From an uncultured Eubacteriales bacterium (lineage in GTDB: Bacteria > Bacillota > Clostridia > Christensenellales > CAG-138), in assembly GCA_900550525.1 (NCBI GenBank), contig URSN01000022.1, positions 1 to 20,722 on the forward strand: DNA of 20,722 nucleotides, read 5' to 3'. Positions 1-7,473 of the stretch are shown in pieces. Made by a program: the position numbers and the translations under genes. The notes below the pieces were generated by a model that ran no database searches, was not told the DNA's origin, and was given only the letters and a program-made list of their open reading frames with translations. Position 1 is the stretch's first letter. Each line of letters begins with the position of its first letter.

Positions 1-909
1 ACGCTGCATGCAAAGCTGGCCGCGCAGGTGCTTGAAAGCGGACTGACGCTGTTTCTCGAAAAGCAGGTGTGCATCAGCGAGGAGCAGTCCGCGCTGCTCA
101 GCGCCGCCGCAAAGGGGCGCGAGGCGCAGGCGGTCGTCTCCTTCCCGCTGCGGCTCACGCCCGTGGTGCAGGCGGTCCGGCGCGTGGTGCAGGCCGGGAC
201 GCTCGGGCGCATCACGATGGTGCAGGCGGGCAACAACGTGCCCTATGGCAGCGTCTACTACCACAGCTGGTACCGCGACGCGAACGAGACGGGCGGCCTA
301 TTCCTGCAGAAGATGACGCACGATATCGACTACATCGACTACCTCACCGGCGAGACGCCCGTGGACGCGTTCGCGCGCACGGCCAAGCTGCACTTTCGCG
401 GCGACAGGCCGGCGGGGCTGCGCTGCCCGGACTGCCCGGACTACCGCACCTGCCGCGAGAGCAGCTACGTCGTGGGCAAGATCCTCAAGGACGACGTGCA
501 GGGCGACGCCTGCTGCTTTGCCCGCGACACGGGCAATGAGGACGAGGCGAGCGTCATCCTCACGTGCAAAAGCGGCCTCATCGTCAGCTACAACCAGAAC
601 TTCATGGTCAAAAAGGGCGCGGGGCGGCGCGGCTGCCGCCTGATCGGCACGCAGGCGAGCGTCGAGTTCGATTTCTACACCGGCGTGGTGCGCGAGGACC
701 GCTATTTCACGGACGAGACGGTGACGCACACGATCGGCTCGGGCGGCATGCACTTTGGCGGCGACGAGCGGCTGGCGCAGGAATTCCTCGCGCTGATGGA
801 CGGGCAGGCGCCGGAATCCGACCTGCGCGCGGGGCTTGCCAGCGCGGCGGTGTGCCTGGCGGCGCGTGCGTCCGCACGGAGCGGGGCGCTCCAGATGGTG
901 AAGCTGTGA
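1..909 (+). CDS. Gfo/Idh/MocA-family oxidoreductase, 5' end outside window
   Basis: NAD(P)-dependent sugar or cyclitol dehydrogenase family. The reading frame is open from base 1 and codes sensible protein (TLHAKLAAQVLESG...) before the first GTG at 28, so the gene starts upstream and the N-terminal Rossmann GxGxxG segment is missing. What remains is the helix leading to the family's EKP loop, here LFLEKQ with Gln instead of Pro, followed by the C-terminal alpha/beta substrate domain. An unusual cysteine cluster, CPDCPDYRTC (about 425-454), lies in the substrate domain. It recalls a structural or metal site seen in some family members. The gene ends at TGA 907-909, 71 bp before the next gene, which has its own promoter. 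The family is clear; the substrate is unknown. Confidence 0.85.
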   Translation, partial: TLHAKLAAQVLESGLTLFLEKQVCISEEQSALLSAAAKGREAQAVVSFPLRLTPVVQAVRRVVQAGTLGRITMVQAGNNVPYGSVYYHSWYRDANETGGLFLQKMTHDIDYIDYLTGETPVDAFARTAKLHFRGDRPAGLRCPDCPDYRTCRESSYVVGKILKDDVQGDACCFARDTGNEDEASVILTCKSGLIVSYNQNFMVKKGAGRRGCRLIGTQASVEFDFYTGVVREDRYFTDETVTHTIGSGGMHFGGDERLAQEFLALMDGQAPESDLRAGLASAAVCLAARASARSGALQMVKL

Positions 910-980
910 CGCGCCCGCGCGCACGGCGCGATAATCTGTTATAATCATTTGTAGAAAACCGGCGAGAGGGAGGGACTGCC
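910..980 (+). promoter_or_regulatory. Extended -10 promoter and leader of the aldolase-kinase-isomerase operon
   Basis: TATAAT lies at 940-945, preceded by TG at 937-938, which makes an extended -10 element (TGNTATAAT). No convincing -35 is present; the equivalent region is GC-only, as expected when an extended -10 compensates. ATAATC is repeated at 931-936 and 941-946. Just upstream, CGCGCC (910-915) and GGCGCG (925-930) could form a short stem, but no T-run follows it. A ribosome binding site AGGGAGGG (967-974) precedes the ATG at 981. Transcription would start around 952. Confidence 0.55.
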
Positions 981-1820
981 ATGCTGGTAAACCTTGCGGA
1001 GATCCTGAAGGACACGCGGCAAAAGGGCTACGCCGTGGGTCTGTTCAACTGCGTCACGCTCGAGATGACGCGCGGCATCCTGCTGGCGGCGGAGGCGCTG
1101 CATAGCCCCGTGATCATCGGCCCGGCGGAGAGCCTGCTGCCCGGCGCGCCGCTGGAGGACTACGCGGACATGATGCGCGGCATGGCGGCGCGCGCGCGCG
1201 TGCCGGTCGCGCTGCACTTCGACCACGGGTTCACGCCGGAGCTGGTGAAAAAGGCGGTCGACCTCGGCTTTACGTCCGTCATGTTCGACGGGAGCATGCT
1301 GCCCTTTGCCGACAACGCCCGCCTGACGCGGGAGCTGGGCGCCTACGCACGCCGCAGCGGCTGCTCCATCGAGGCGGAGATCGGCCACGTGGGCTCCAAC
1401 GGCTCGGCCGAGGACGCGCTGAGTCAGTCCGTCTACACCGAGCCGGACGAGGCGCTGCGCTTTGCCATGGACAGCGGCTGCGACGCGCTGGCCATCGCCA
1501 TCGGCACCGCGCACGGGGTCTACCGCGAGGCGCCGCGCCTCTCCTACGACGCGCTCAGCGCCATCGCCAACGTCTGCTCCACGCCGCTGGTGCTGCACGG
1601 CGGCTCCGGCCTGACCGACGAGGCGTTCCAGGAGACGATCCGGCGCGGCATCTCCAAGATCAACATCTTTACGCACAACAACCTCGCCGCAGCGCGCGCC
1701 GCGCACGACGCATACACCGGGCAGACGGGCGCGTTCGAGCTGATGGGGCCCGTCACGCAGGCGGTGCAGCGCGAGACGATGCGCCTCATCCGCGTGTTCG
1801 GCAGCGACGGGAAGGCATGA
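981..1820 (+). CDS. Class II (zinc) ketose-bisphosphate aldolase, GatY/KbaY-like
   Basis: Cytoplasmic aldolase expected to cleave a ketose (bis)phosphate to dihydroxyacetone phosphate and an aldehyde. The 279 residues match the length of GatY/KbaY tagatose-bisphosphate aldolases. Visible motifs in order: LHFDHG with catalytic Asp81 and zinc ligand His82; SVMFDGS; EAEIGHVG; AIGTAHG with zinc ligand His178; LHGGSG with His206; GISKINIFT for phosphate binding. These positions closely parallel the known Asp82, His83, His180 and His208 of GatY. The ATG at 981 has a strong AGGGAGGG site 6 bases upstream. The stop overlaps the kinase start (ATGA), so translation is coupled. Fructose, tagatose or another ketose phosphate cannot be told apart from sequence; the neighbouring isomerase and kinase argue for a ketose phosphate made by this operon. 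Confidence 0.9.
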   Translation: MLVNLAEILKDTRQKGYAVGLFNCVTLEMTRGILLAAEALHSPVIIGPAESLLPGAPLEDYADMMRGMAARARVPVALHFDHGFTPELVKKAVDLGFTSVMFDGSMLPFADNARLTRELGAYARRSGCSIEAEIGHVGSNGSAEDALSQSVYTEPDEALRFAMDSGCDALAIAIGTAHGVYREAPRLSYDALSAIANVCSTPLVLHGGSGLTDEAFQETIRRGISKINIFTHNNLAAARAAHDAYTGQTGAFELMGPVTQAVQRETMRLIRVFGSDGKA

Positions 1821-3334
1821 GCAGGCGGACGGGCCCGCACATCCTCGTGTTCGACGTGGGCACGAGCGCGGTCAAGACGGCGCTGTTCGACGCGGCGCTC
1901 CGCCCGGCCGCCGTGGCGGTGCGCGAATATCCGCTGCAAACGCGCGGCGTGTGCGTCGAGGCGCGGCCGGACGATTACCTGCTGGCCATGCGCAGCGGCG
2001 CGGCCGCCATGCCGGAGGCGGACATCGCCGCCATCGGCATGACCACGCAGGGCGAAACGCTCGTCCCCGTGGACGCGCAGGGCGCGGCGCTGACGGACGC
2101 GATCGTCTGGCTGGACGCGCGCGCGCAGGACGAGGCGCGCTTGCTGCGCGGCGGGATCGAGGCGCAGGCCTTTTACGAGACGACCGGCCTGCCGGAGATC
2201 ACGCCTGCGCTGCCGCTTGCAAAGCTCCTCCACCTGCGCGAGCGGATGCCCGACGTCTGGCGGCGCGCGGCGCATCTGCTGCTGCTGGAGGATTACCTGC
2301 GCCTGCGCCTCACGGGCGAAACGTTCACGCACGCGAGCCTGCTCACGAGCACGGGCTACTTTGATATCCGCGCCGGCGGCTACTGGCGGGAGGCGCTCGC
2401 CCTTGCGGGCGTTTGCGAGGCGCTGCTGCCGCCCGTGCTGCCCTCCGGCGCGCCCGCGGGCCGCCTGACCAGGGAGGGCGCGGCGCTGCTCGGCCTCACG
2501 GCGGGCATCCCGGTCTACACCGGCGCGATGGACCAGACGGCGGCGCTGCTGGCCGCCTCCGGCGGCGCGGCGGACACGGTGTGCGAGACGGTCGGCACGG
2601 CGCACGTCGTGGCGGCGGCCTCGGACGCGCCGCGCTTTTTGCCCGGCTGCCGCGTGACGGTCTACCGCCACGCGCTGCCCGGCCGGTACCTGTACCTGCC
2701 CATCGGCAACACGGCGGGCATGGCGCTCAAATGGTTCCGGCGCGAGTTTGGCCGCGCGGGCGAGGATTACGCCGCGCTCGACGCGCTCTGCGCAACGGCG
2801 CCCGCCGGGTGCGAAGGCGTGACGTTCCTGCCCTTCCTCTCCGGCTGCGCCGACCCGGAGCCGCTGCCGGAGGCGACGGCCTGCCTGTTCGGGCTGCGGC
2901 TGTCGTCCACGCGCGCGCACGCGGCGCGCGCCGTGCTGGAGGCGGCGGGCTATGAGCTGCGCCTGTTCCTCTCGCTGCTGGATCGGCTGGGCTGCCGCGC
3001 CGGGCGCATCGTTTCGCTCGGCGGCGGCGCAAGGAGCGCCCTCTGGACGCAGATGCGCGCGGATATCGCCGGCCTGCCGCTGGAAACGCCCGCCGTCACG
3101 GAGGCCACGGCGGCCGGGGCGGCGCTGCTGGCCGCGTGGGGCGCCGGGATCGTGCCCGCGGGCGCGTATCCGCCCGCGCTGACGGAACCCGGCCGGCGCT
3201 ATGTGCCGGATGGCTCGCTAAGCGCGGCCTATGCGGCGGGCTATGACCGCTATCGATCGCTTTTTGCCGCGCTGCGCCCGCTGTACCGGACGGCGGAAAG
3301 CAGCGCGGCGCCAGAATCCGAAAAGGAGGAATGA
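1817..3334 (+). CDS. FGGY-family carbohydrate kinase
   Basis: ATP-dependent kinase of the xylulokinase/rhamnulokinase/ribulokinase superfamily, 505 residues, a typical length. The N-terminal DVGTSAVKTALFD (about residues 13-25) is the phosphate loop. GMTTQGETLVPVD and IVWLDARA follow, as in xylulokinases. The catalytic base is Asp239 in GAMDQTA. The C-terminal nucleotide domain carries SLGGGARSALW and the EATAAGAALLA helix. The start ATG overlaps the aldolase stop by 4 bp and the end lies 3 bp before the isomerase start, so it is an internal operon gene. By context it phosphorylates the ketose made by the isomerase at 3338 and feeds the aldolase at 981. The exact sugar is unknown. Confidence 0.9.
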   Translation: MSRRTGPHILVFDVGTSAVKTALFDAALRPAAVAVREYPLQTRGVCVEARPDDYLLAMRSGAAAMPEADIAAIGMTTQGETLVPVDAQGAALTDAIVWLDARAQDEARLLRGGIEAQAFYETTGLPEITPALPLAKLLHLRERMPDVWRRAAHLLLLEDYLRLRLTGETFTHASLLTSTGYFDIRAGGYWREALALAGVCEALLPPVLPSGAPAGRLTREGAALLGLTAGIPVYTGAMDQTAALLAASGGAADTVCETVGTAHVVAAASDAPRFLPGCRVTVYRHALPGRYLYLPIGNTAGMALKWFRREFGRAGEDYAALDALCATAPAGCEGVTFLPFLSGCADPEPLPEATACLFGLRLSSTRAHAARAVLEAAGYELRLFLSLLDRLGCRAGRIVSLGGGARSALWTQMRADIAGLPLETPAVTEATAAGAALLAAWGAGIVPAGAYPPALTEPGRRYVPDGSLSAAYAAGYDRYRSLFAALRPLYRTAESSAAPESEKEE

Positions 3335-3337
3335 TCC

Positions 3338-4735
3338 ATGAACGAACCGAAAAAACCGCGCCTTGGCGTGCTGGCGCTGATGCTTGCGGCGTATGAGCCG
3401 CTCTTCCCCGGCATCACGGAGGCGCAACGGCGCTATCTCACAGGCGTGCTCGACGGGCTTTCCGCCACGGCCGATTTTGTGTTCCCGAAGATCGCGCTCT
3501 GCCGCGAGGATATGGAGGAGCTGACCGCGCAATACAACCGCGACGATCTGGACGGCATCGTGATCTTCCTGCTCAGCTATGCGCAGGGGCAGTACCTCGT
3601 GCGCGCCCTGCAGCGCAACCGCCTGCCGCTCGCGCTCGCGCTCATCCAGCCGGACGAGACGGCCGGCGCGGACTTTGAGGAATGGGAGCTGACGGTCAAC
3701 CAGGGCATCCACGGCTCGCAGGACTGCGCCAACGCGCTCATGCGCGCGGGCATCCCGTGCGCGTTCTACGCCGGCAGCCGCCATGACGAAGGGCTGGGCC
3801 GCTTCCTTGCCGATTTCGGCGCGGCGGCGCGCACCGTGCAGGCGATGCGCTCCATGCGCATCGGCGTGATCGGCAAGCTCTCCGGCATGGGCGACGTGGT
3901 GACGGACGACATGGCCGTCTATCGCAAGCTGGGGCCGGAGTTCGTGTACGACTCCATCGGCACGGTCACGCGCTGCTGCGAGCAGGTGACAAACGAGCAG
4001 GTCGCAGCGCGCGTGGCGTTCGACCGCACGGTGTTCGACATCGACCCGAAGCTCCCGCCCGAGCGGCACGCCTATGCGGTGCGGCTCTACCTCGGGCTGC
4101 GGCGCTACCTGGAGGAAAACGGCTATGCCGGCTACACCGCGCACTTTGAGGAGTTCGGCGCGGACGGGCGCTACACGCAGCTGCCGCTGCTGGCGGCGAG
4201 CCATCTGCTGGCCGACGGCTACGGCTACGCGGCCGAGGGCGACGCCTCGTGCGCGATGCTCGTGGCGGCCATGCGGCAGCTGTGCGGCATGGCGAACTTC
4301 TCGGAGATGTACATGATGGACCTCAAGCGCGGCGCGATCCTGCTGTGCCATGCGGGCGAGGGCAACTGGGCCATGGCGCGGCGCGACCGGCGGCCGTTCC
4401 TCATGGACCGCGTGTTCAACGAGGGCGGACTTTCCAACCCGCCCACGCCCATCTTCACGCCGGAGCCGGGCCGCGCGGCGGTGATGAGCCTTGCTCACAT
4501 CGGCGGCGAACGGTTCCGCCTCGTGCTGGCACAGGGCGAGATGCTCGACGAATGCGGCCTGAAAAAGTGCGACATGCCGTACATGTTCTTCCGCCCGGAC
4601 GCGGGCGTGGAGTCGAGCGTGCAGCGCTGGCTGGAGCTGGGCGCGACGCACCATGAGGCGATCGTCGCCGGCGAGCAGGCCGCGCGCATCCGGCTGTTCT
4701 GCCGCCTGGTCGGCATCGAACTGGCTGAGATCTGA
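3338..4735 (+). CDS. L-arabinose/L-fucose isomerase family protein (AraA-like)
   Basis: Probable aldose-ketose isomerase, 465 residues against about 500 for AraA. The four residues used by AraA for metal binding and proton transfer can be placed: Glu300 in GYGYAAEGD, Glu323 in FSEMYMMDL, His338 in LLCHAGEGNW, and His438/439 in LGATHHE (AraA equivalents Glu306, Glu333, His350, His450). An N-terminal fucose-isomerase-type Rossmann domain (residues 8-175) includes GIVIFLLSYAQGQ and the loop VNQGIHGSQDCANAL. Overall similarity to AraA is only motif-deep, so this is probably a separate subfamily. A strong AAAAGGAGGA site (3321-3330) overlaps the end of the kinase gene. Context suggests it makes the ketose used by the adjacent kinase; L-arabinose itself is doubtful because AraD is absent. 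Confidence 0.82.
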   Translation: MNEPKKPRLGVLALMLAAYEPLFPGITEAQRRYLTGVLDGLSATADFVFPKIALCREDMEELTAQYNRDDLDGIVIFLLSYAQGQYLVRALQRNRLPLALALIQPDETAGADFEEWELTVNQGIHGSQDCANALMRAGIPCAFYAGSRHDEGLGRFLADFGAAARTVQAMRSMRIGVIGKLSGMGDVVTDDMAVYRKLGPEFVYDSIGTVTRCCEQVTNEQVAARVAFDRTVFDIDPKLPPERHAYAVRLYLGLRRYLEENGYAGYTAHFEEFGADGRYTQLPLLAASHLLADGYGYAAEGDASCAMLVAAMRQLCGMANFSEMYMMDLKRGAILLCHAGEGNWAMARRDRRPFLMDRVFNEGGLSNPPTPIFTPEPGRAAVMSLAHIGGERFRLVLAQGEMLDECGLKKCDMPYMFFRPDAGVESSVQRWLELGATHHEAIVAGEQAARIRLFCRLVGIELAEI

Positions 4736-4770
4736 AACCGATTTTGGACTTGCAAAGGGAGGGCCTTACC

Positions 4771-6327
4771 ATGCTCAAGAATATCGAACGGTCGCTGACG
4801 GACCTGCTCGGCGAGGACTACATGCGCGCCGTGTGCGCCGCGCGCAGCGCGCTCACCGGCGAGGACGAGGCGCAGCTGCTGCGCCTTGCCAACGAGCGCG
4901 TGGCGTTCTGCCCGGCGGACTATGCAGCGCGGCAGGAGGCGCTCATGGAGCGCATCGGCACGCGCGTCGCGCCGGCCTTTGACGACCGCAACGACGGCGC
5001 GCCGACCGATTCGTTCCGCGCGGCGCAGCACAGCGCCGCCGCGCCGCTTTCCGCCGCGGGGTGCTACCGCGTCGGCGAGGACGGGCGGCTGTACTTTGCC
5101 GGCAAGAGCGAGCACTATCACATCCCGCTCGGGCACGACTTCCCGGGCTACCGGCTCGTGGAGCTCGCCAAGCGCCTGGGCATCCCCAACGCCACGCACA
5201 ACAACACGCGCGGCTATATCACGCGCCTGGCCGAGCGGCGGCTGATCGCCGCGGCCAACGGCATCGAGCCGCCGAACCACCAGGCCATGGAGGCGCTGCT
5301 GCAAAAGCGCGAGCGCGGCGTGCTCAACCGCGTCATCAACCTGGAGACCGGGTCGCTTGCGGTGGAGGCGGCGCTGAAGATGATGCTCTCGCGCTTCTAC
5401 TCCGTCGACGGCAAGGAGGCGCCCTACGCGGGGCGCACGCCGGTGTTCCTCGTGATGGGGGACATGGCGGGCGGCCTCGGCGGCAATTACCACGGCACGA
5501 CGGTGCTGGCGCAGACGCTGCGCGGCCTCTGGCCGGAGTATGCCGCCAAGGCGGAGGCGGCGGGCCTGTACCGCGTCGTGGGCGTGCCGATCAACGCTCC
5601 GGACGCCTTCGCCGCCGCGCTCAACAAGTGGAACATGCCGCCGTTCAAGACGGCCGGCTTCTGCCATGAGATCATCCTGATGAACTACGGCGGCGTCCGG
5701 CTGGACGAGACGTATTTGCAGCAGGTCTACCGGCTCTGCGCCGTGAGCGACACGCCGGTGCTGTGCGACGAGATCCAGTCCTGCGCATGGTACGACGGGA
5801 TGTTCCTGTTCCGCAAGTACGGCATCAAGCCCGATTTCGTCTCCGTGGGCAAGGGCTTCCCGGGCGGCAACTACCCGGCCAGCCGCATCCTGGCCAGCGG
5901 CGCGTTCGACACGCTCAACCAGTTCGGCGCGCTCGTGACCAACGGGCAGGAGGAGCTGGCGAGCCTGTGCTACCTCATCACGATGGAGTTCATCCGCGAA
6001 AACGGCGCGCACATCGCCCAGGTCGGCTCCGCCTACCGCAAGGCGGTCGTCGCCGCGGTCGCGGCCCATCCGTCGCTGTGCTTCATGGTGGAGGGCGACG
6101 CGCACATGAGCGCCATCTGCTTCCACACCGTGGAGGCGGCGGTGTCGTTCTGCGAGCGCATGCAGCGCGAATACGGCGTGGACATCAGCGCGCAGACGTA
6201 CAAGCCCAACTGCCCGCCGGTCGCGCTGACAAAGGTGCCGATCGTGGCGACGGAGGCGATGGTGGAGCGCCTTGCGCAGCTGATGGGCCGCTGCCTTGAC
6301 GAGATGGAGCGGGAGGGCGTGCGATAA
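4771..6327 (+). CDS. Class III (acetylornithine/GSA-type) PLP-dependent aminotransferase
   Basis: PLP fold-type I enzyme. The coenzyme site is visible: CDEIQS with Asp333, which contacts the pyridine nitrogen, and SVGKGFPGG with Schiff-base Lys361. NLETGSLAVEAALKM (190-204) corresponds to the phosphate-cup loop. At 518 residues it is longer than the usual 400-450 because of about 100 residues before the core, beginning YRVGEDGRLYFAGKSEHYHI. An in-frame ATG at 4744 exists, but the ATG at 4771 has a proper AAGGGAGGG site (4755-4763) and is preferred. The stop overlaps the next start by one base. A sugar aminotransferase or aminomutase role is possible; the donor and acceptor are unknown. An aminotransferase inside an isomerase-kinase-aldolase operon is unusual. 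Confidence 0.82.
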   Translation: MLKNIERSLTDLLGEDYMRAVCAARSALTGEDEAQLLRLANERVAFCPADYAARQEALMERIGTRVAPAFDDRNDGAPTDSFRAAQHSAAAPLSAAGCYRVGEDGRLYFAGKSEHYHIPLGHDFPGYRLVELAKRLGIPNATHNNTRGYITRLAERRLIAAANGIEPPNHQAMEALLQKRERGVLNRVINLETGSLAVEAALKMMLSRFYSVDGKEAPYAGRTPVFLVMGDMAGGLGGNYHGTTVLAQTLRGLWPEYAAKAEAAGLYRVVGVPINAPDAFAAALNKWNMPPFKTAGFCHEIILMNYGGVRLDETYLQQVYRLCAVSDTPVLCDEIQSCAWYDGMFLFRKYGIKPDFVSVGKGFPGGNYPASRILASGAFDTLNQFGALVTNGQEELASLCYLITMEFIRENGAHIAQVGSAYRKAVVAAVAAHPSLCFMVEGDAHMSAICFHTVEAAVSFCERMQREYGVDISAQTYKPNCPPVALTKVPIVATEAMVERLAQLMGRCLDEMEREGVR

Positions 6328-7472
6328 TGGAGCAGCGGGATACGGTACGCTTCGGCGTCATCGGCTGCGGGCTGATGGGGCGCGAATTCGCCAGCGCCTC
6401 GGCGCGCTGGCTGCACCTGAACGGATCGCTGCCGCGCCCGGCCATCGTGGCCGCGTGCGACCTGAACGAGAGCAACCTCGCCTGGTTCCGCAACGACCCG
6501 GACACGCGCTATTTCTACAGCGACTACCACGAGCTGCTGCAAAACCCGGAGGTGGAGGCGGTCTATTGCGCCGTGCCGCACCATCTGCACGCGCAGGTCT
6601 ACTGCGACGTGATCCGCGCGGGCAAGCACCTCATCGGCGAAAAGCCCTTCGGCATGGACCTGGCCGCGTTCGAGGCCATCGAGGCGGCCATGCGCGAGCG
6701 GCCGGACGTGTTCGTGCGCTGCGCGAGCGAGTTCCCGTTCTATCCCGCCGTGCAGCAGATGGCGCGCTGGTACCGCGAGGGGGCGTTCGGCCGGATCATC
6801 GAGGCGCGCTTTGCCATCAAGCACTCGTCGGACATGGACCTGAACAAGCCCATCAACTGGAAGCGTACGCTTGCGGCCAACGGGGCCTACGGCTGCATGG
6901 GCGACCTCGGCATCCATACGCAGCACCTGCCCTTCCGCCTCGGCCTGCTGCCGGAGAGCGTCAGCGCGCAGCTGAGCAACCTCGTGCCCATGCGTCCCGG
7001 CCCGGACGGAACGCCCGTGCCGTGCGAAACGTGGGACAACGCGCTGCTGCTGTGCGCCGGGGCGGACGCCGCGGGCGACCGCTTCCCGATGCTGTTTGAG
7101 ATGAAGCGCATGGCCCCCGGCTGCACGAACACGGTGGAGTATGAGATCAGCGGGCTCAAGCTCTCCGCGCGCTTCACCACCGACGACCCCAACGCCATCC
7201 ACTTCACGAAAAACGACGGGCGCGAGCAGGCGTGGAGCCGGCTGGTCATCGGCAACCGGCCGCAGTACCCGACGATCACGGGCGGCATCTTCGAGTTCGG
7301 CTTTTCCGACTCGCTGTTGCAGATGTTCGCGGCGTTCGTCTCCGAGCTGCGCGGGCTCCCGTGCGCGTTCGGCTGCTTCACGCCGGATGAGGCGCGTTTG
7401 AGCCACCGGCTGCTCACCGCGGCGCTGCTCTCGGCCAAACAGCGGCGCGAGGTGCGCCTGAGCGAGGTCTGA
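6327..7472 (+). CDS. Gfo/Idh/MocA-family oxidoreductase
   Basis: NAD(P)-dependent dehydrogenase family, 381 residues. The N-terminal Rossmann domain starts FGVIGCGLMGRE (GxGxxG at residues 13-18). The nucleotide-binding EKP motif is intact at 105-107 (IGEKPFGMD), unlike the truncated homologue at the window start, so the two are distinct paralogues. The C-terminal substrate domain includes GAYGCMGDLGIHTQHL, where the catalytic His is expected. The ATG overlaps the preceding stop by one base (TAATG), and only one base separates its stop from the sialidase-like gene, so it belongs to the same transcript. A likely role is oxidation or epimerisation of a sugar or sugar acid released or modified by its neighbours; the substrate is not predictable. 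Confidence 0.88.
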   Translation: MEQRDTVRFGVIGCGLMGREFASASARWLHLNGSLPRPAIVAACDLNESNLAWFRNDPDTRYFYSDYHELLQNPEVEAVYCAVPHHLHAQVYCDVIRAGKHLIGEKPFGMDLAAFEAIEAAMRERPDVFVRCASEFPFYPAVQQMARWYREGAFGRIIEARFAIKHSSDMDLNKPINWKRTLAANGAYGCMGDLGIHTQHLPFRLGLLPESVSAQLSNLVPMRPGPDGTPVPCETWDNALLLCAGADAAGDRFPMLFEMKRMAPGCTNTVEYEISGLKLSARFTTDDPNAIHFTKNDGREQAWSRLVIGNRPQYPTITGGIFEFGFSDSLLQMFAAFVSELRGLPCAFGCFTPDEARLSHRLLTAALLSAKQRREVRLSEV

Positions 7473-7473
7473 C

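Noticed and set aside
4744..4770. Upstream in-frame ATG as the start of the class III aminotransferase
   Set aside because: It lacks a ribosome binding site and sits inside the segment that supplies the AAGGGAGGG site for the ATG at 4771.
4495..6126. A 543-residue minus-strand open frame opposite the class III aminotransferase
   Set aside because: It is antisense to a well supported PLP enzyme and carries no domain signature.
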